Notes: generated by a model from the sequence alone, not told the origin. A stretch of 32,002 nt of DNA from Burkholderia ambifaria (GCF_001443045.1 NZ_LKPJ01000005.1:73069-105070), one strand, 5' to 3'; counted from the first letter of the stretch, positions 19,841-28,773 are shown. Program-made: numbers and translations.

Positions 19841-19854
19841 CAGAGTTTGTTCAC
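19837..19854 (-). other. Possible 5-codon upstream ORF overlapping the hflK start
   Basis: GTG-AAC-AAA-CTC-TGG-TGA could encode MNKLW. Its TGA overlaps the hflK start as GTGA, so it could couple initiation. It arises from a direct repeat, CTGGTGAAC, present twice 14 bp apart. A hairpin (AACCGG and CCGGTT, 19872-19889) overlaps the hflX stop just before it. Confidence 0.2.
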
Positions 19855-19887
19855 CAGATTAGACGCCGGCGAACCGGCCGGGACCGG

Positions 19888-21078
19888 TTAGCGCCCCTGT
19901 TCGGAAATCGTGTGGTCTTCGTGTGGTTCTGCGGGGGCGCCGTCGAGCGCGCCGTCGGGTAACGTCACGCCGGAAAGGTGTTCCGCGGAGGCGATCTCGG
20001 CGATGGCGGCACGCAACGCGTCGAGACCCTGACCGGTGCGTGCGCTCAAAAAGACGCGCGAAATATTACCATATTCGTCCCGCTCGACCGCGTCGCCGCG
20101 GGCCGCCAGCTCGGGTACGGCATCGATCTTGTTGAACACCAGCACCTGCCGGATCGTGTCCGCGCCGATCTCGTGCAGCACGCCGTTCACCTGCTCGATC
20201 TGTTCGAGCCTGACCGCGCTCGACGCATCGACCACGTGCAGCAGCAGATCCGCGTGGATCGTTTCCTCGAGGGTCGCGCGGAACGCGGCAACCAGCTGGT
20301 GAGGCAGTTCGCGGATGAACCCGACCGTATCGGACACGACGATCTGGCCGACCTCGTCGCCGAGATACACGCGCCGCGACGTCGTGTCGAGCGTGGCGAA
20401 CAGCTGGTCGGCCGCATAGGCCTGCGCTTTCGTCAGCGCATTGAACAGCGTCGACTTGCCCGCGTTCGTATAGCCGACGAGCGACACCGACATCGTGCCG
20501 CTGCGCGCACGCTGGCGACGCTGCGTGCTGTGCTGCCGGCGCAGCCGGTCAAGCCGCGACTTCAGCATCTTGATGCGTTCGCCGATCAACCGGCGGTCGG
20601 TTTCCAGCTGGGTTTCACCGGGACCGCGCAGGCCGATACCACCCTTTTGCCGCTCGAGATGGGTCCACGCGCGAATCAGGCGGGTCGACAGGTATTGCAG
20701 CTGCGCGAGCTCGACCTGCAGCTTGCCTTCGTGGCTGCGGGCGCGCTGCGCGAAGATATCGAGAATGAGGCTCGTACGATCGACCACCCGCCTGTTAAGC
20801 GCCTGCTCCAGATTGCGTTGCTGGGCCGGTGCCAGTGCGTGGTTGAAGATGACGATTTCGACGTTGTGTGCGTCACAGGCAAGCCGCAGTTCTTCGGCTT
20901 TGCCGCTACCGATGAACATCTTGGCATCGGGACTGGCGCGACGACCCGTGAGGGTGACGGCGGGACGGGCCCCCGCACTGGAGGCGAGAAGACTGAGTTC
21001 TTCGAGACTGGCTTCGAAATCGGTCTTGCCGAAGTCGATGCCGACGAGCGCTGCGTTGATCAAATTATCGGGTGTCAA
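19888..21078 (-). CDS. hflX: Ribosome-associated GTPase HflX
   Basis: GTPase that binds the 50S subunit and splits or rescues stalled ribosomes. It has 396 residues. The N-terminal HflX domain (about 1-185) carries the signature GGIGLRGPGETQLETDRR at about 146-163. The G domain has G1 GYTNAGKST at 202-210, DTVGFIRELPHQLVAAF (G3) and NKID (G4). The first start-like codon after the hfq stop is TTG at 21078, and no ATG or GTG lies between. TTG is therefore the likely start, with weak ribosome binding; a second TTG at 21063 is the alternative. It is in the same reading frame as hfq, separated by one TAA and 19 codons. Confidence 0.95.
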   Translation of the reverse strand: MTPDNLINAALVGIDFGKTDFEASLEELSLLASSAGARPAVTLTGRRASPDAKMFIGSGKAEELRLACDAHNVEIVIFNHALAPAQQRNLEQALNRRVVDRTSLILDIFAQRARSHEGKLQVELAQLQYLSTRLIRAWTHLERQKGGIGLRGPGETQLETDRRLIGERIKMLKSRLDRLRRQHSTQRRQRARSGTMSVSLVGYTNAGKSTLFNALTKAQAYAADQLFATLDTTSRRVYLGDEVGQIVVSDTVGFIRELPHQLVAAFRATLEETIHADLLLHVVDASSAVRLEQIEQVNGVLHEIGADTIRQVLVFNKIDAVPELAARGDAVERDEYGNISRVFLSARTGQGLDALRAAIAEIASAEHLSGVTLPDGALDGAPAEPHEDHTISEQGR

Positions 21079-21135
21079 GATAAGGCGGCTGGCATCGGTC
21101 GCTCGCGGCGACCGGATGCCGGCCGCTGCGATAGG

Positions 21136-21375
21136 TTAGGACGAGGCTTCCGCGTCCGGGTGGAAATTCACCGGGCGCGCCGGCACGACCGTCGAGATGG
21201 CGTGCTTGTAGACCATCTGGGTCACCGTATTACGGAGCAACACGACGTACTGGTCGAACGATTCGATGTTCCCTTGGAGCTTGATGCCGTTGACGAGATA
21301 GATCGAAACGGGAACGTGCTCTTTGCGCAGTGCGTTCAAAAACGGGTCTTGTAACAATTGCCCTTTGTTGCTCAT
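21136..21375 (-). CDS. hfq: RNA chaperone Hfq
   Basis: Hexameric Sm-like protein that pairs small RNAs with mRNAs. It has 79 residues, with a full Sm fold. Sm1 includes [29 protein letters not shown], and Sm2 has the signature [10 protein letters not shown]. The C-terminal tail is short, as in most betaproteobacteria. The ATG at 21375 has GGAG at 6 nt; the frame open to 21387 is not needed. It sits 154 bp after der and before hflX. E. coli has miaA in the place of der. The leader region holds a structured element and a -10-like TATAGT. Confidence 0.97.
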
Positions 21376-21449
21376 GGCGTACTCCATCTTTTTTTGCAGG
21401 TTGATCTGGATTGGCGGCGAAGAAAAAGAGATCCGGCGCCAATCGCTAC

Positions 21450-21455
21450 ACTATA
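21450..21455 (-). promoter_or_regulatory. Candidate hfq -10 box
   Basis: TATAGT on the minus strand, about 75 bp before the hfq ATG, in a short AT-richer stretch. No -35 consensus is visible at 16-18 bp because that position falls in the GC-rich structured element. Confidence 0.3.
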
Positions 21456-21464
21456 GCCGATTTT

Positions 21465-21524
21465 GCCTGCCCCGCCCGGCGGTAGGCCATGCGGCCTATC
21501 CCTTGCGGGACGTGCGTGGCAGGC
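21465..21524 (-). other. Four-way-junction (cloverleaf-like) element between der and hfq
   Basis: A 7-bp closing stem (21465-21471 with 21518-21524) encloses three directly abutting hairpins: 21472-21482 (4 bp, 3-nt loop), 21483-21498 (6 bp TAGGCC/GGCCTA, 4-nt loop) and 21499-21510 (4 bp, loop GCAA on the minus strand). Every arm is perfectly paired. It starts 5 nt after the der stop. It is not followed by a T run, so it is not an ordinary terminator. Confidence 0.45.
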
Positions 21525-21529
21525 ATGCT

Positions 21530-22867
21530 TCAGCCCTTGTCCGCGTACGGGTTGTTCGACGAACGGAACTCTATGCGCAATGGAGTCCCGGTCAGGGAGA
21601 AAGTTTCGCGGAATCGGTTTTCGAGGTAGCGCTTGTACGTTTCGGTCACCGCGTCGAGCGCGTTGCCGTGGATGACGATCAGCGGCGGATTCTGGCCGCC
21701 CTGGTGCGCGTAGCGCAGCTTCGGACGCACCGGACCACGACGGCGCGGCTGCTGGAACTCGACGGCCTCGATCAGCGCGCGCGTGAGCTTCGGCGTCGGC
21801 AGTTTCGCCATGGCCGCCGCGTACGCGTCGTCGACCGAGCGCATCAGCGCACCGATGCCCGTCTTCTTCGCGGCCGAAATGTAGTGCGATTTCGCGAAGT
21901 CGAGGAATTTCAGCTTGCGGGTCAAATCCGCTTTCGCGCGATCGCGCGCGTGGTCGTCGAGGCCATCCCACTTGTTGACGCCGATCACGAGCGCGCGGCC
22001 CTGTTCGACGACGAAGCCGGCAATGTGCGCGTCCTGGTCGGAAATGTCCTGCTGCGCATCCAGCAGAAGAATGACGACATTCGCATCGGAGATCGATTGC
22101 AACGTCTTCACGACCGAGAACTTCTCGATCGCCTCGAACACCTTGCCGCGGCGCCGCAGGCCCGCGGTGTCGATCAGCGTGTATTTCTTGCCGTTACGCT
22201 CGAAGTCGACGTAAATCGAATCGCGCGTCGTGCCCGGCATGTCGAACGCAATGACGCGATCTTCGCCGATCAGCGCGTTTACGAGCGTCGACTTGCCGAC
22301 GTTCGGCCGGCCGACGATCGCGATCTTGATGCCGCGCGACGGATCGTCCTCGTCCGCTTCCTCCGGCTGGCCCGCGTACGCGACTTCCAGTGCCTCGTTG
22401 ATCATGTCGGTCACGCCGTCGCCGTGCGCGGCCGAGATCGCGCGCGGATCGCCGAGCCCGAGTTCATAGAAGTCCGTCGCGACCGCCGTGTACTTCATCC
22501 CCTCAGCCTTGTTGACGACCAGGAAGATCGGCCGGCCGGTCTTGCGCAGGTAGTCGGCAATCGACTTGTCCTGCGGCGCGAGCCCGTTACGGCCGTCGAC
22601 GATGAACACGACGACGTCGGCTTCCTCGACCGCCTGCCGCGTCTGGCGCGCCATCTCGTGCAGGATGCCGTCCTTCGCGACGGGCTCGAAGCCGCCGGTG
22701 TCGACAACCAGGTACGGCCGCTCGCCGACGCGCCCTTCGCCGTAATGGCGATCGCGCGTCAGGCCCGGCAAGTCGGCGACCAGCGCATCGCGCGAGCGCG
22801 TGAGCCGGTTGAACAGCGTGGATTTCCCCACATTGGGGCGCCCAACGAGGGCAATGACCGGTTTCAT
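21530..22867 (-). CDS. der: Ribosome biogenesis GTPase Der (EngA)
   Basis: Essential GTPase with two G domains in tandem, needed for 50S assembly. It has 445 residues, the normal size. G1 motifs GRPNVGKS occur at 9-16 and 186-193, with an acidic linker around 168-178. A KH-like C-terminal domain follows ([34 protein letters not shown]). The tail ends NPYADKG. The ribosome site before the ATG is weak, and a strong hairpin stands about 20 nt upstream. It lies after bamB and before hfq on the minus strand, which bridges two clusters that are apart in E. coli. Confidence 0.97.
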   Translation of the reverse strand: MKPVIALVGRPNVGKSTLFNRLTRSRDALVADLPGLTRDRHYGEGRVGERPYLVVDTGGFEPVAKDGILHEMARQTRQAVEEADVVVFIVDGRNGLAPQDKSIADYLRKTGRPIFLVVNKAEGMKYTAVATDFYELGLGDPRAISAAHGDGVTDMINEALEVAYAGQPEEADEDDPSRGIKIAIVGRPNVGKSTLVNALIGEDRVIAFDMPGTTRDSIYVDFERNGKKYTLIDTAGLRRRGKVFEAIEKFSVVKTLQSISDANVVILLLDAQQDISDQDAHIAGFVVEQGRALVIGVNKWDGLDDHARDRAKADLTRKLKFLDFAKSHYISAAKKTGIGALMRSVDDAYAAAMAKLPTPKLTRALIEAVEFQQPRRRGPVRPKLRYAHQGGQNPPLIVIHGNALDAVTETYKRYLENRFRETFSLTGTPLRIEFRSSNNPYADKG

Positions 22868-22887
22868 CTGTGTTTTCTACGGTGATG

Positions 22888-22914
22888 CGCAGCAGCGGGA
22901 GGCCCGCTGCTGCG
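22888..22914 (-). other. 12-bp perfect hairpin in the der leader
   Basis: Arms 22888-22899 and 22903-22914 (CGCAGCAGCGGG and its complement) with a 3-nt loop. It ends 20 nt before the der ATG. There is no T run on either side, so it is more likely an RNA stability or translation-control hairpin than a terminator. Confidence 0.5.
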
Positions 22915-23024
22915 GGCGGCTGCGCTGAATGAAAATATCACGAATTCGCGCCGCGCCGGATGCGCGCGCCGGGCGCGCGTTGCGCGCCGTCGTCTTTCGT
23001 TTCGAACTGCCTTTCAAATACCGA

Positions 23025-23045
23025 GCGGCCGGGGACACCGGCCGC
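23025..23045 (-). terminator. Weak candidate terminator after bamB
   Basis: GCGGCCGG and CCGGCCGC form an 8-bp stem with a 5-nt loop about 70 bp after the bamB stop. Only a poor T stretch (TATTTG) follows on the minus strand. Most transcripts may read on into der. Confidence 0.25.
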
Positions 23046-23113
23046 CTTCGTGCGCGCGACCGCAGCGCGCGGGACAAACCCGCAGCGCCGCGATTGCGCC
23101 TGTTGCGTGCGCG

Positions 23114-24259
23114 TCAGCGCGGGCGGAACCCGTACAGGCCGCCGTCCTTCGTCTGCACGACGAGCGTATTGCCCGCCAGGACCGGCGCCGCCGTAATCGC
23201 GCTGCCGTCGGTCTTCATCCGCGCAATGAAGCTGCCGTCCTCGCGCGACAGGAAGTGCACGAAGCCCTTGTAGTCGCCCATCACGACCGCATGGCCGAGC
23301 AAGTAAGGCACGCCGACGTCACGGCTCTTCAGCTTGTCGTTGCGCCAGAGCTGGTTGCCGCTCGCCGCGTCGTAGGCCGTCACGACCGACCAGTCGTCGC
23401 CGCCGGCGACGACCGAATCGTCCTGCGCGAGGCCGCTGCGGCTCGAGAACGCCTTTTCCCACAGCGGACGGCCCGAGTTCGCGTCGAAGCAGCCAAGCTG
23501 CCCCTGGAACGTGACCGCGCACGCTTCGGCACCCACGAGCGTCGGCGGACCGCTGACGTCGTTGATGCGCTCCACTTCGGTCACGCCCTTCGGGAACGAT
23601 ACGGGCGTCTGCCAGAACGGCTCGCCCGTCTGCAGGTTGATCGCGACGAGACCGCCGCCGGGGAAGCCCGCCAGCACGGCCGCATCGCCCGCGAACGTCA
23701 TGCCGGCCGACACGCGCAGGTTCAGCGGCACCGCGCGGTTGCGGTAGTTCCACTTCTGCTCGCCCGTCTGCGCGTTGAACGCGATCACCTGGCCGTCGAT
23801 CGTGCGCACGATCACGAGGCCGTTGCCGACCAGCGGCGGCGAGAAGATCTCGCCCTGCACGCTCGTCTTCCACAGCTGCTTGCCGTCGGGGCCGAGTACG
23901 AACACGCCGCCCTTCAGCGCACCGACCGCGGTCAGGTTGCCATCGCTGCCGACACCGGCCGACAGGTCCGAACCGACCTTCGAGCGCCACAGCGTCTGGC
24001 CCGTCTTCGCGTCGATCTTCTCGACCGAACCGTTCTCGCCCGCCGCGTAGACGGCGTCGCCCACGGCCACCGGCGAGAACAGGTAGCGCCCGCCCTTGCC
24101 GACGCTCGCCTTCCAGACCTCTTGCACGTCCATGACGGGCTTGAACTCGGTGAGCGGAGTCGGCACGCGGCGCGCGTCCTTCGACGACGAGCAGGCCGCC
24201 AATGCCAGGACAGCCGCCGCGCAGGCTACGGGCACAGCGTAACGTTTCAGCAAATTCAT
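23114..24259 (-). CDS. bamB: Outer membrane protein assembly factor BamB (lipoprotein)
   Basis: Eight-bladed beta-propeller lipoprotein of the Bam complex. It has 381 residues. The signal sequence ends in the lipobox L-A-A with Cys23 as the lipidated residue. PQQ-type propeller repeats follow, seen as recurring units such as NGSVEKIDAKTGQTLWRSKV, GQVIAFNAQTGEQKW and GLVAINLQTGEPFWQ. It starts 40 bp after yfgM and is surely co-transcribed with it. The next gene, der, is 246 bp downstream with hairpins between. Confidence 0.96.
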   Translation of the reverse strand: MNLLKRYAVPVACAAAVLALAACSSSKDARRVPTPLTEFKPVMDVQEVWKASVGKGGRYLFSPVAVGDAVYAAGENGSVEKIDAKTGQTLWRSKVGSDLSAGVGSDGNLTAVGALKGGVFVLGPDGKQLWKTSVQGEIFSPPLVGNGLVIVRTIDGQVIAFNAQTGEQKWNYRNRAVPLNLRVSAGMTFAGDAAVLAGFPGGGLVAINLQTGEPFWQTPVSFPKGVTEVERINDVSGPPTLVGAEACAVTFQGQLGCFDANSGRPLWEKAFSSRSGLAQDDSVVAGGDDWSVVTAYDAASGNQLWRNDKLKSRDVGVPYLLGHAVVMGDYKGFVHFLSREDGSFIARMKTDGSAITAAPVLAGNTLVVQTKDGGLYGFRPR

Positions 24260-24299
24260 CGGTTAGCGAAGCAGAGTTAAGAGGTTGAGGGGGCCGCGA

Positions 24300-24929
24300 T
24301 CAGCCGCCGAGCGCGTCGAGCTTGAACTGCACGAGCTGGCGCGCGGACTGGTCGTCCTGCGACAGGCCGTCGAGCGCGAGCTTGTACGCGGCGCGCGCAT
24401 CGTCGGTCTTGCCTTGCGCGGCAAGCAGATCGCCGCGACGATCTGCCACGAGGCCCTTGAATGCATCGACCGGCGTGCCGGAGAGCAGCGCGAGGCCCGC
24501 ATCGTACGCCTTCTCGTCGAGCAGCAGCGACGCGAGACGCAGCTTCGCGATCTGCTTGTACTCGTCGTCCTTGGCATGATCGACGGCCCATTGCAGCTGC
24601 GCCTTCGCGCCGGCGGCGTCGCCGGCCGCGTACAGCGTCTTCGCGGCCGCGAGCGCCGTCATCTGCGCATACGGCGTGCTGCCGAACTTGTCTTCCATGT
24701 CGGCGGCCGCACGGGCCATCGTCGCCTTGTCGTTTGCGGCGGCGGCCTTCTGGACCTGCTCGTACAACCCGGAAGCCTCGGCGGCCTGACGGCGCTGCCA
24801 GTAATTCCAGCCGTTGAAGCCGGCCGCGACGACCAGCGCCGCGAGCACGATCCACGTGGTGAGGTTGCCCCAGCGGGCCCACCACGCCTTGAGACTTTCA
24901 ATCGATTCTTGTTCGTCGTGATAACTCAT
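24300..24929 (-). CDS. yfgM: YfgM family tetratricopeptide protein (ancillary SecYEG subunit)
   Basis: In E. coli YfgM is an inner-membrane protein with a periplasmic TPR domain that works with PpiD near the Sec translocon. It has 209 residues. A short cytoplasmic N-terminus (MSYHDEQESIESLKAWWARWG) precedes one membrane segment at about 23-42. TPR-like helices then follow (TLYAAGDAAGAKAQLQWAVDHAKD, GDLLAAQGKTDDARAAYKLALDGL). Position between hisS and bamB is the same as in E. coli and Pseudomonas. An AAGGAA ribosome site lies a little far from the ATG. Confidence 0.93.
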   Translation of the reverse strand: MSYHDEQESIESLKAWWARWGNLTTWIVLAALVVAAGFNGWNYWQRRQAAEASGLYEQVQKAAAANDKATMARAAADMEDKFGSTPYAQMTALAAAKTLYAAGDAAGAKAQLQWAVDHAKDDEYKQIAKLRLASLLLDEKAYDAGLALLSGTPVDAFKGLVADRRGDLLAAQGKTDDARAAYKLALDGLSQDDQSARQLVQFKLDALGG

Positions 24930-24984
24930 CGGCGAGCGATTCCTTCCTGTTCAGGCCTTTCTTGTCGAGCGAATGCCAGCGCGA

Positions 24985-26325
24985 TCAGTCGTCGCCGTCT
25001 TCGGCGGATGCAACCATCGCATTGATTAGGAATTCGGTCAAGCTTTCGACCGGTACGGTCTGCTGAACGTTCTTTTCCCCTTCCTGGCCCGCACCGCGCA
25101 GCGCTTTCACGCCCACCGTACCGTTCGCGACCTCTTCTTCGCCGAAGATCACCGCGAACGCCGCACCGCTTGCATCGGCGCGCTTCATCTGCGACTTGAA
25201 GCTTGCCGGCGCGCCGTCGGCGCTGCAGTGGAAAATCACGTCGAGGCCCGTATCGCGCAGACGCTCGGCCGCGATGAACGCCTGTTCGCGCGCCGTCTCG
25301 CCCTGGTGCACCACGTACACGTCGACACCTTCCTGCTCGGGCGCGAGATCCTCTTCCTTCAGCAGTTCGAGGATGCGCTCGATGCCCATCGCCCAGCCGC
25401 ACGCAGCGGTCGGCTTGCCGCCGAGCTGCTCGATCAGCGGATCGTAGCGGCCGCCTGCCGCGACCGTGCCCTGCGCGCCGAGCTTGTCGGTCACCCACTC
25501 GAACACGGTCAGGTTGTAGTAGTCGAGGCCGCGCACAAGACGCGGATTGATCTTGAACGGAATGTTGTTCGCGAGCAGCAGGCGCTGCACCCCTTCGAAG
25601 TGCGCACGCGATTCGTCGCCGAGGAAGTCGATCAGCTTCGGCGCGTTCTGCGCGATTTCCTGCAGCGCGGGGTTCTTCGTGTCGAGCACGCGCAGCGGGT
25701 TCGTATACAGGCGGCGCTTCGCGTCCTCGTCCAGTACATCGGCGAATTGCTCGAGGTACTTGATCAGCTCGACACGGTGCGCGGCGCGCTCTTCGGCGAG
25801 GCCGAGCGAGTTGATTTCGAGCTTGATGCCGGTCAGCCCGAGGTCGTCCCACAGGCGCTGGCACATCATGATGATCTCGGCATCCGCATCCGGGCCCGCG
25901 AAGCCGAGCGCCTCGACGCCGACCTGGTGGAACTGGCGGTAGCGGCCGCGCTGCGGACGCTCGTGACGGAACATCGGGCCGATGTACCACAGGCGCTTCG
26001 GGCCGTCGTACAGCATGTTGTGCTCGATCGACGCGCGCACGACGGCCGCGGTGTTTTCCGGGCGCATCGTCAGGTTCTCGCCGTTCAGCGCGTCGGTGAA
26101 GCTGTACATCTCCTTCTCGACGATGTCCGTGACTTCGCCGATGCCGCGCGTGAACAGCTGCGTGTGTTCAACGATCGGCGTGCGGATGTTCTGGTAGCCG
26201 TACGCGCGCAGCAGCGATTTCACGGTAGCTTCGAAGAACTCCCACAGGCCGGCATCCTGCGGAAGGATGTCGTTCATGCCTTTGACGCCCGTGAGCTTCT
26301 CGATCTTGCGTTTCTGTTCAGTCAT
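24985..26325 (-). CDS. hisS: Histidyl-tRNA synthetase
   Basis: Charges tRNA-His; cytoplasmic class II synthetase. It has 446 residues. Near the start is [13 protein letters not shown]. Motif 2 is [17 protein letters not shown], and the histidine-binding signature [13 protein letters not shown] is followed by the motif 3 region [13 protein letters not shown]. The C-terminal anticodon-binding domain begins with VDVYVVHQG. The start at 26325 matches the usual HisRS N-terminus; the open frame to 26688 overlaps ispG antisense-style and is not coding. It begins 20 bp after the ispG stop, so both are probably one transcript. Confidence 0.97.
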   Translation of the reverse strand: MTEQKRKIEKLTGVKGMNDILPQDAGLWEFFEATVKSLLRAYGYQNIRTPIVEHTQLFTRGIGEVTDIVEKEMYSFTDALNGENLTMRPENTAAVVRASIEHNMLYDGPKRLWYIGPMFRHERPQRGRYRQFHQVGVEALGFAGPDADAEIIMMCQRLWDDLGLTGIKLEINSLGLAEERAAHRVELIKYLEQFADVLDEDAKRRLYTNPLRVLDTKNPALQEIAQNAPKLIDFLGDESRAHFEGVQRLLLANNIPFKINPRLVRGLDYYNLTVFEWVTDKLGAQGTVAAGGRYDPLIEQLGGKPTAACGWAMGIERILELLKEEDLAPEQEGVDVYVVHQGETAREQAFIAAERLRDTGLDVIFHCSADGAPASFKSQMKRADASGAAFAVIFGEEEVANGTVGVKALRGAGQEGEKNVQQTVPVESLTEFLINAMVASAEDGDD

Positions 26326-26345
26326 CGTTCGTGTGTGTGGACGAA

Positions 26346-27650
26346 TTAGTTCAAGGCCTCGGTGCGGCCGTAATTGCGTGCGACGTAGTCGCTGACGATC
26401 TGCTGGAATTCCTCGGCGATCCGCTCGCCGCGCAGCGTCTTGACCTTCTCGCCGTCGATGAAGACGGGCGCGGCCGGGTTCTCGCCCGAGCCCGGCAGGC
26501 TGATGCCGATGTTCGCGTGCTTCGATTCGCCGGGGCCGTTGACGATGCAACCCATCACCGCGACGTTCATCTTCTCGACACCCGGATACTCCTTGCGCCA
26601 GACCGGCATCTGCTCGCGCAGGTAGGTCTGGATCTGCATCGCGAGCTCCTGGAACAGCGTGCTCGTCGTGCGGCCGCAGCCGGGACACGCGATCACCATC
26701 GGCGCGAACGAGCGCAGGCCCATCGTCTGCAGGATTTCCTGGCCGACGATCACCTCACCCGTGCGCGACGCGCCCGGTTCCGGCGTCAGCGAGATGCGGA
26801 TCGTGTCGCCAATCCCTTCCTGCAGCAGCACGCCGAGCGCGGCCGTCGACGCGACGATGCCCTTCGAGCCCATGCCGGCCTCGGTCAGGCCAAGATGCAG
26901 CGCGAAGCCGCAGCGGCGGCCGAGTTCCCGGTACACGGCGATCAGGTCCTGCACGCCGCTGACCTTGCACGACAGCACGATGCGGTCGCGACCGAGGCCC
27001 AGTTCGACCGCACGCTCGGCCGAGCCGATCGCCGACTGGATCAGCGCTTCGTACATCACGCTCTGCGCATCCCACGGTTGCGAACGCGCGCCATTCTCGT
27101 CCATCATGCGCGCGAGCAGGTCCTGGTCGAGGCTGCCCCAGTTCACGCCGATCCGAACCGGCTTGTCGTACTTGGCCGCGGCTTCGATCATCTGCGCGAA
27201 CTGCGTGTCGCGCTTCGCGCCCTGGCCGACGTTGCCCGGGTTGATCCGGTACTTCGACAGCGACTCCGCGCAGCCCGGGTAGTCGCGCAGCAGCAGATGG
27301 CCGTTGTAATGGAAGTCGCCGACGAGCGGAACGGTCACGCCCATCCGGTCGAGTTGCTCGCGGATCGCCGGCACGGCGGCCGCGGCCTCCGGCGTGTTGA
27401 CGGTGATACGTACCAGCTCGGAACCCGCATTCGCGAGTTCCTTGATCTGGATCGCCGTGCCGATCGCATCGGCCGTGTCGGTATTCGTCATCGACTGCAC
27501 GCGCACCGGCGCATCGCCGCCGATCGTCACGAGCTGCCCGCCCCAACGAACATCCACCGCATGCGACACGCGACGCGGCTGATGCCCGCCGAACACCGGC
27601 TCGGTTGAACAAATCTGACTGCTGCGTGGGGATTGAGCTTCGGATTGCAT
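26346..27650 (-). CDS. ispG: 4-hydroxy-3-methylbut-2-enyl diphosphate synthase (flavodoxin/ferredoxin)
   Basis: Fe-S enzyme of the MEP isoprenoid pathway that converts MEcPP to HMBPP. It has 434 residues, longer than E. coli (372) because of an N-terminal extension and an insert typical of Burkholderia. The TIM-barrel part includes [16 protein letters not shown]. The 4Fe-4S ligands are in ACPGCGRT and later [11 protein letters not shown] chose the ATG at 27650; a second ATG four codons upstream (27662) is possible. Two hairpins lie directly upstream, one of them terminator-like, between rodZ and this gene. hisS follows 20 bp downstream. Confidence 0.96.
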   Translation of the reverse strand: MQSEAQSPRSSQICSTEPVFGGHQPRRVSHAVDVRWGGQLVTIGGDAPVRVQSMTNTDTADAIGTAIQIKELANAGSELVRITVNTPEAAAAVPAIREQLDRMGVTVPLVGDFHYNGHLLLRDYPGCAESLSKYRINPGNVGQGAKRDTQFAQMIEAAAKYDKPVRIGVNWGSLDQDLLARMMDENGARSQPWDAQSVMYEALIQSAIGSAERAVELGLGRDRIVLSCKVSGVQDLIAVYRELGRRCGFALHLGLTEAGMGSKGIVASTAALGVLLQEGIGDTIRISLTPEPGASRTGEVIVGQEILQTMGLRSFAPMVIACPGCGRTTSTLFQELAMQIQTYLREQMPVWRKEYPGVEKMNVAVMGCIVNGPGESKHANIGISLPGSGENPAAPVFIDGEKVKTLRGERIAEEFQQIVSDYVARNYGRTEALN

Positions 27651-27671
27651 CGATAGATCCATTTACGCGGA

Positions 27672-27692
27672 ATGCGCCGCGAGGCGGCGCAT
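27672..27692 (-). other. 9-bp hairpin just before ispG
   Basis: ATGCGCCGC and GCGGCGCAT with the loop GAG on the plus strand. It lies 9 nt before the upstream ispG ATG and about 21 nt before the preferred one, where it could affect ribosome access. Confidence 0.4.
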
Positions 27693-27698
27693 GAATTG

Positions 27699-27752
27699 AA
27701 AAAGCGCCGTGCCCTCGCGGCCTGTCCAGGACGGGCCTTCGCCACGGCGCTT
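27699..27752 (-). terminator. Two-tier hairpin terminator or attenuator between rodZ and ispG
   Basis: An outer 10-bp stem (27702-27711 with 27743-27752) encloses an inner 7-bp stem (27720-27726 with 27730-27736, one G-T pair). On the minus strand it ends in T5 (27703-27699). It begins 4 nt after the rodZ stop. It looks like a rho-independent terminator inside an otherwise operon-like run, so partial read-through into ispG is likely. Confidence 0.65.
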
Positions 27753-27756
27753 GACG

Positions 27757-28773
27757 TCAGGGCAACGTGAACCGCGCCACGTTACCCCGCGCTGCCGAAT
27801 ATTTTGCCGGATCGACAGGTTTTCCGTCGAACGCGACCGCGTCGAGGCCTGCCTTGTTGCCGATCGTGACCTTGAACGGCCCGGTGCCGGCGACCTGCTT
27901 CGTCTCGCCGGCCCGCACCAGCGCCGAGAACAGCTCCTTGCCGTTCTTGTCGCGCACGCTGAACCAGCAATCCTGCTTGACCTTCAGTTCGACCAGCGAC
28001 TGGCCTGCCGCCACCACGACGCTCGCGGGCTGGGCCGGTACGACCGTACCGTTCGCCACGGCCGTCACGACGGCGGGTTGCGACGCAGGCGCTGCTGCGA
28101 CCGCCGGAGCCGGTACTGGCGCAGCCGACGCGGCAGCCTGCGGCGCCACGGCGGATGCTACAACCTGCGCCGGAGCATCGTTGCCGGCTGCCGTCGACGC
28201 GCCGCCCGCAGCCGCCTCTGCGACGGAAGACGCCGCCGGTGCGCTGGCTGCCGACGCATGTTCTGCATCGCCGCCCTTGAAGCGCGCGAGCCAACTCGAC
28301 GAATCGCCGCCAGTGTGCCACATGAGTACCGCGATTACCGCGACGACGACGATCGCCGTCCCCCACAGCCACGGATGGTGGCGCGACGAGCTGCCGAGCG
28401 GGATCGATACGCGGCCGCGCGGCAAATCCGTCCCCGACGACGCGGGCATCGACAGATCGACTTCGGGCACGCCGCGCTCACGCCGCAATGCCTGCGCAAA
28501 CGGTTCCGGATCGACGCCGAGCATCTTCGCATAGCTGCGCACAACGCCGAGCGCGAACGTCACGCCGGGCAAATGACTGATGTCGCCTGCCTCGAGCGCA
28601 CGCAGCTTCTGCGGGGCGACCTTGAGCCGCGCCGACACGTCGTCAACCGTCCAGCCCTTCGCCTCCCGGAGCTGCGCCAGCCGGCCGCCGACGGCTACCA
28701 GCGTTTCAAGCCCCGCCGGTGCCGGCTTCGCGGCATTGGTCTCTGCGCCGTTTGTCGGCTGCGGCTCACTCAT
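27757..28773 (-). CDS. rodZ: RodZ-like cytoskeletal/cell-shape protein (HTH, TM, DUF4115)
   Basis: Bitopic membrane protein that links MreB to the cell-wall elongation machinery. It has 338 residues. A cytoplasmic helix-turn-helix domain is at about 26-90 (GGRLAQLREAKGWTVDDVS, then RALEAGDISHLPGVTFALG). A single membrane segment is at about 136-152 (LWGTAIVVVAVIAVLMW). A long Ala/Ser/Val-rich periplasmic linker precedes a C-terminal DUF4115 domain (about 258-338, with LVELKVKQDCWFSVRDKNGKE). The ribosome site is GAGG at 6 nt. It sits between rlmN and ispG as in E. coli; pilF, found between rlmN and rodZ in Pseudomonas, is missing. Confidence 0.93.
   Translation of the reverse strand: MSEPQPTNGAETNAAKPAPAGLETLVAVGGRLAQLREAKGWTVDDVSARLKVAPQKLRALEAGDISHLPGVTFALGVVRSYAKMLGVDPEPFAQALRRERGVPEVDLSMPASSGTDLPRGRVSIPLGSSSRHHPWLWGTAIVVVAVIAVLMWHTGGDSSSWLARFKGGDAEHASAASAPAASSVAEAAAGGASTAAGNDAPAQVVASAVAPQAAASAAPVPAPAVAAAPASQPAVVTAVANGTVVPAQPASVVVAAGQSLVELKVKQDCWFSVRDKNGKELFSALVRAGETKQVAGTGPFKVTIGNKAGLDAVAFDGKPVDPAKYSAARGNVARFTLP

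Noticed and set aside
19978..21354. Long plus-strand frame opposite hflX and hfq
   Set aside because: Crosses two real genes in antisense and shows no recognisable domain.
21465..21524. tRNA gene
   Set aside because: The fold has a 7-bp outer stem and three arms, but arm and loop sizes are wrong, there is no anticodon or T loop and only 60 nt in all.
26326..26688. N-terminal extension of hisS
   Set aside because: It overlaps the end of ispG on the same strand in another frame and would add an Arg-rich segment not found in HisRS; ATG at 26325 fits the family.
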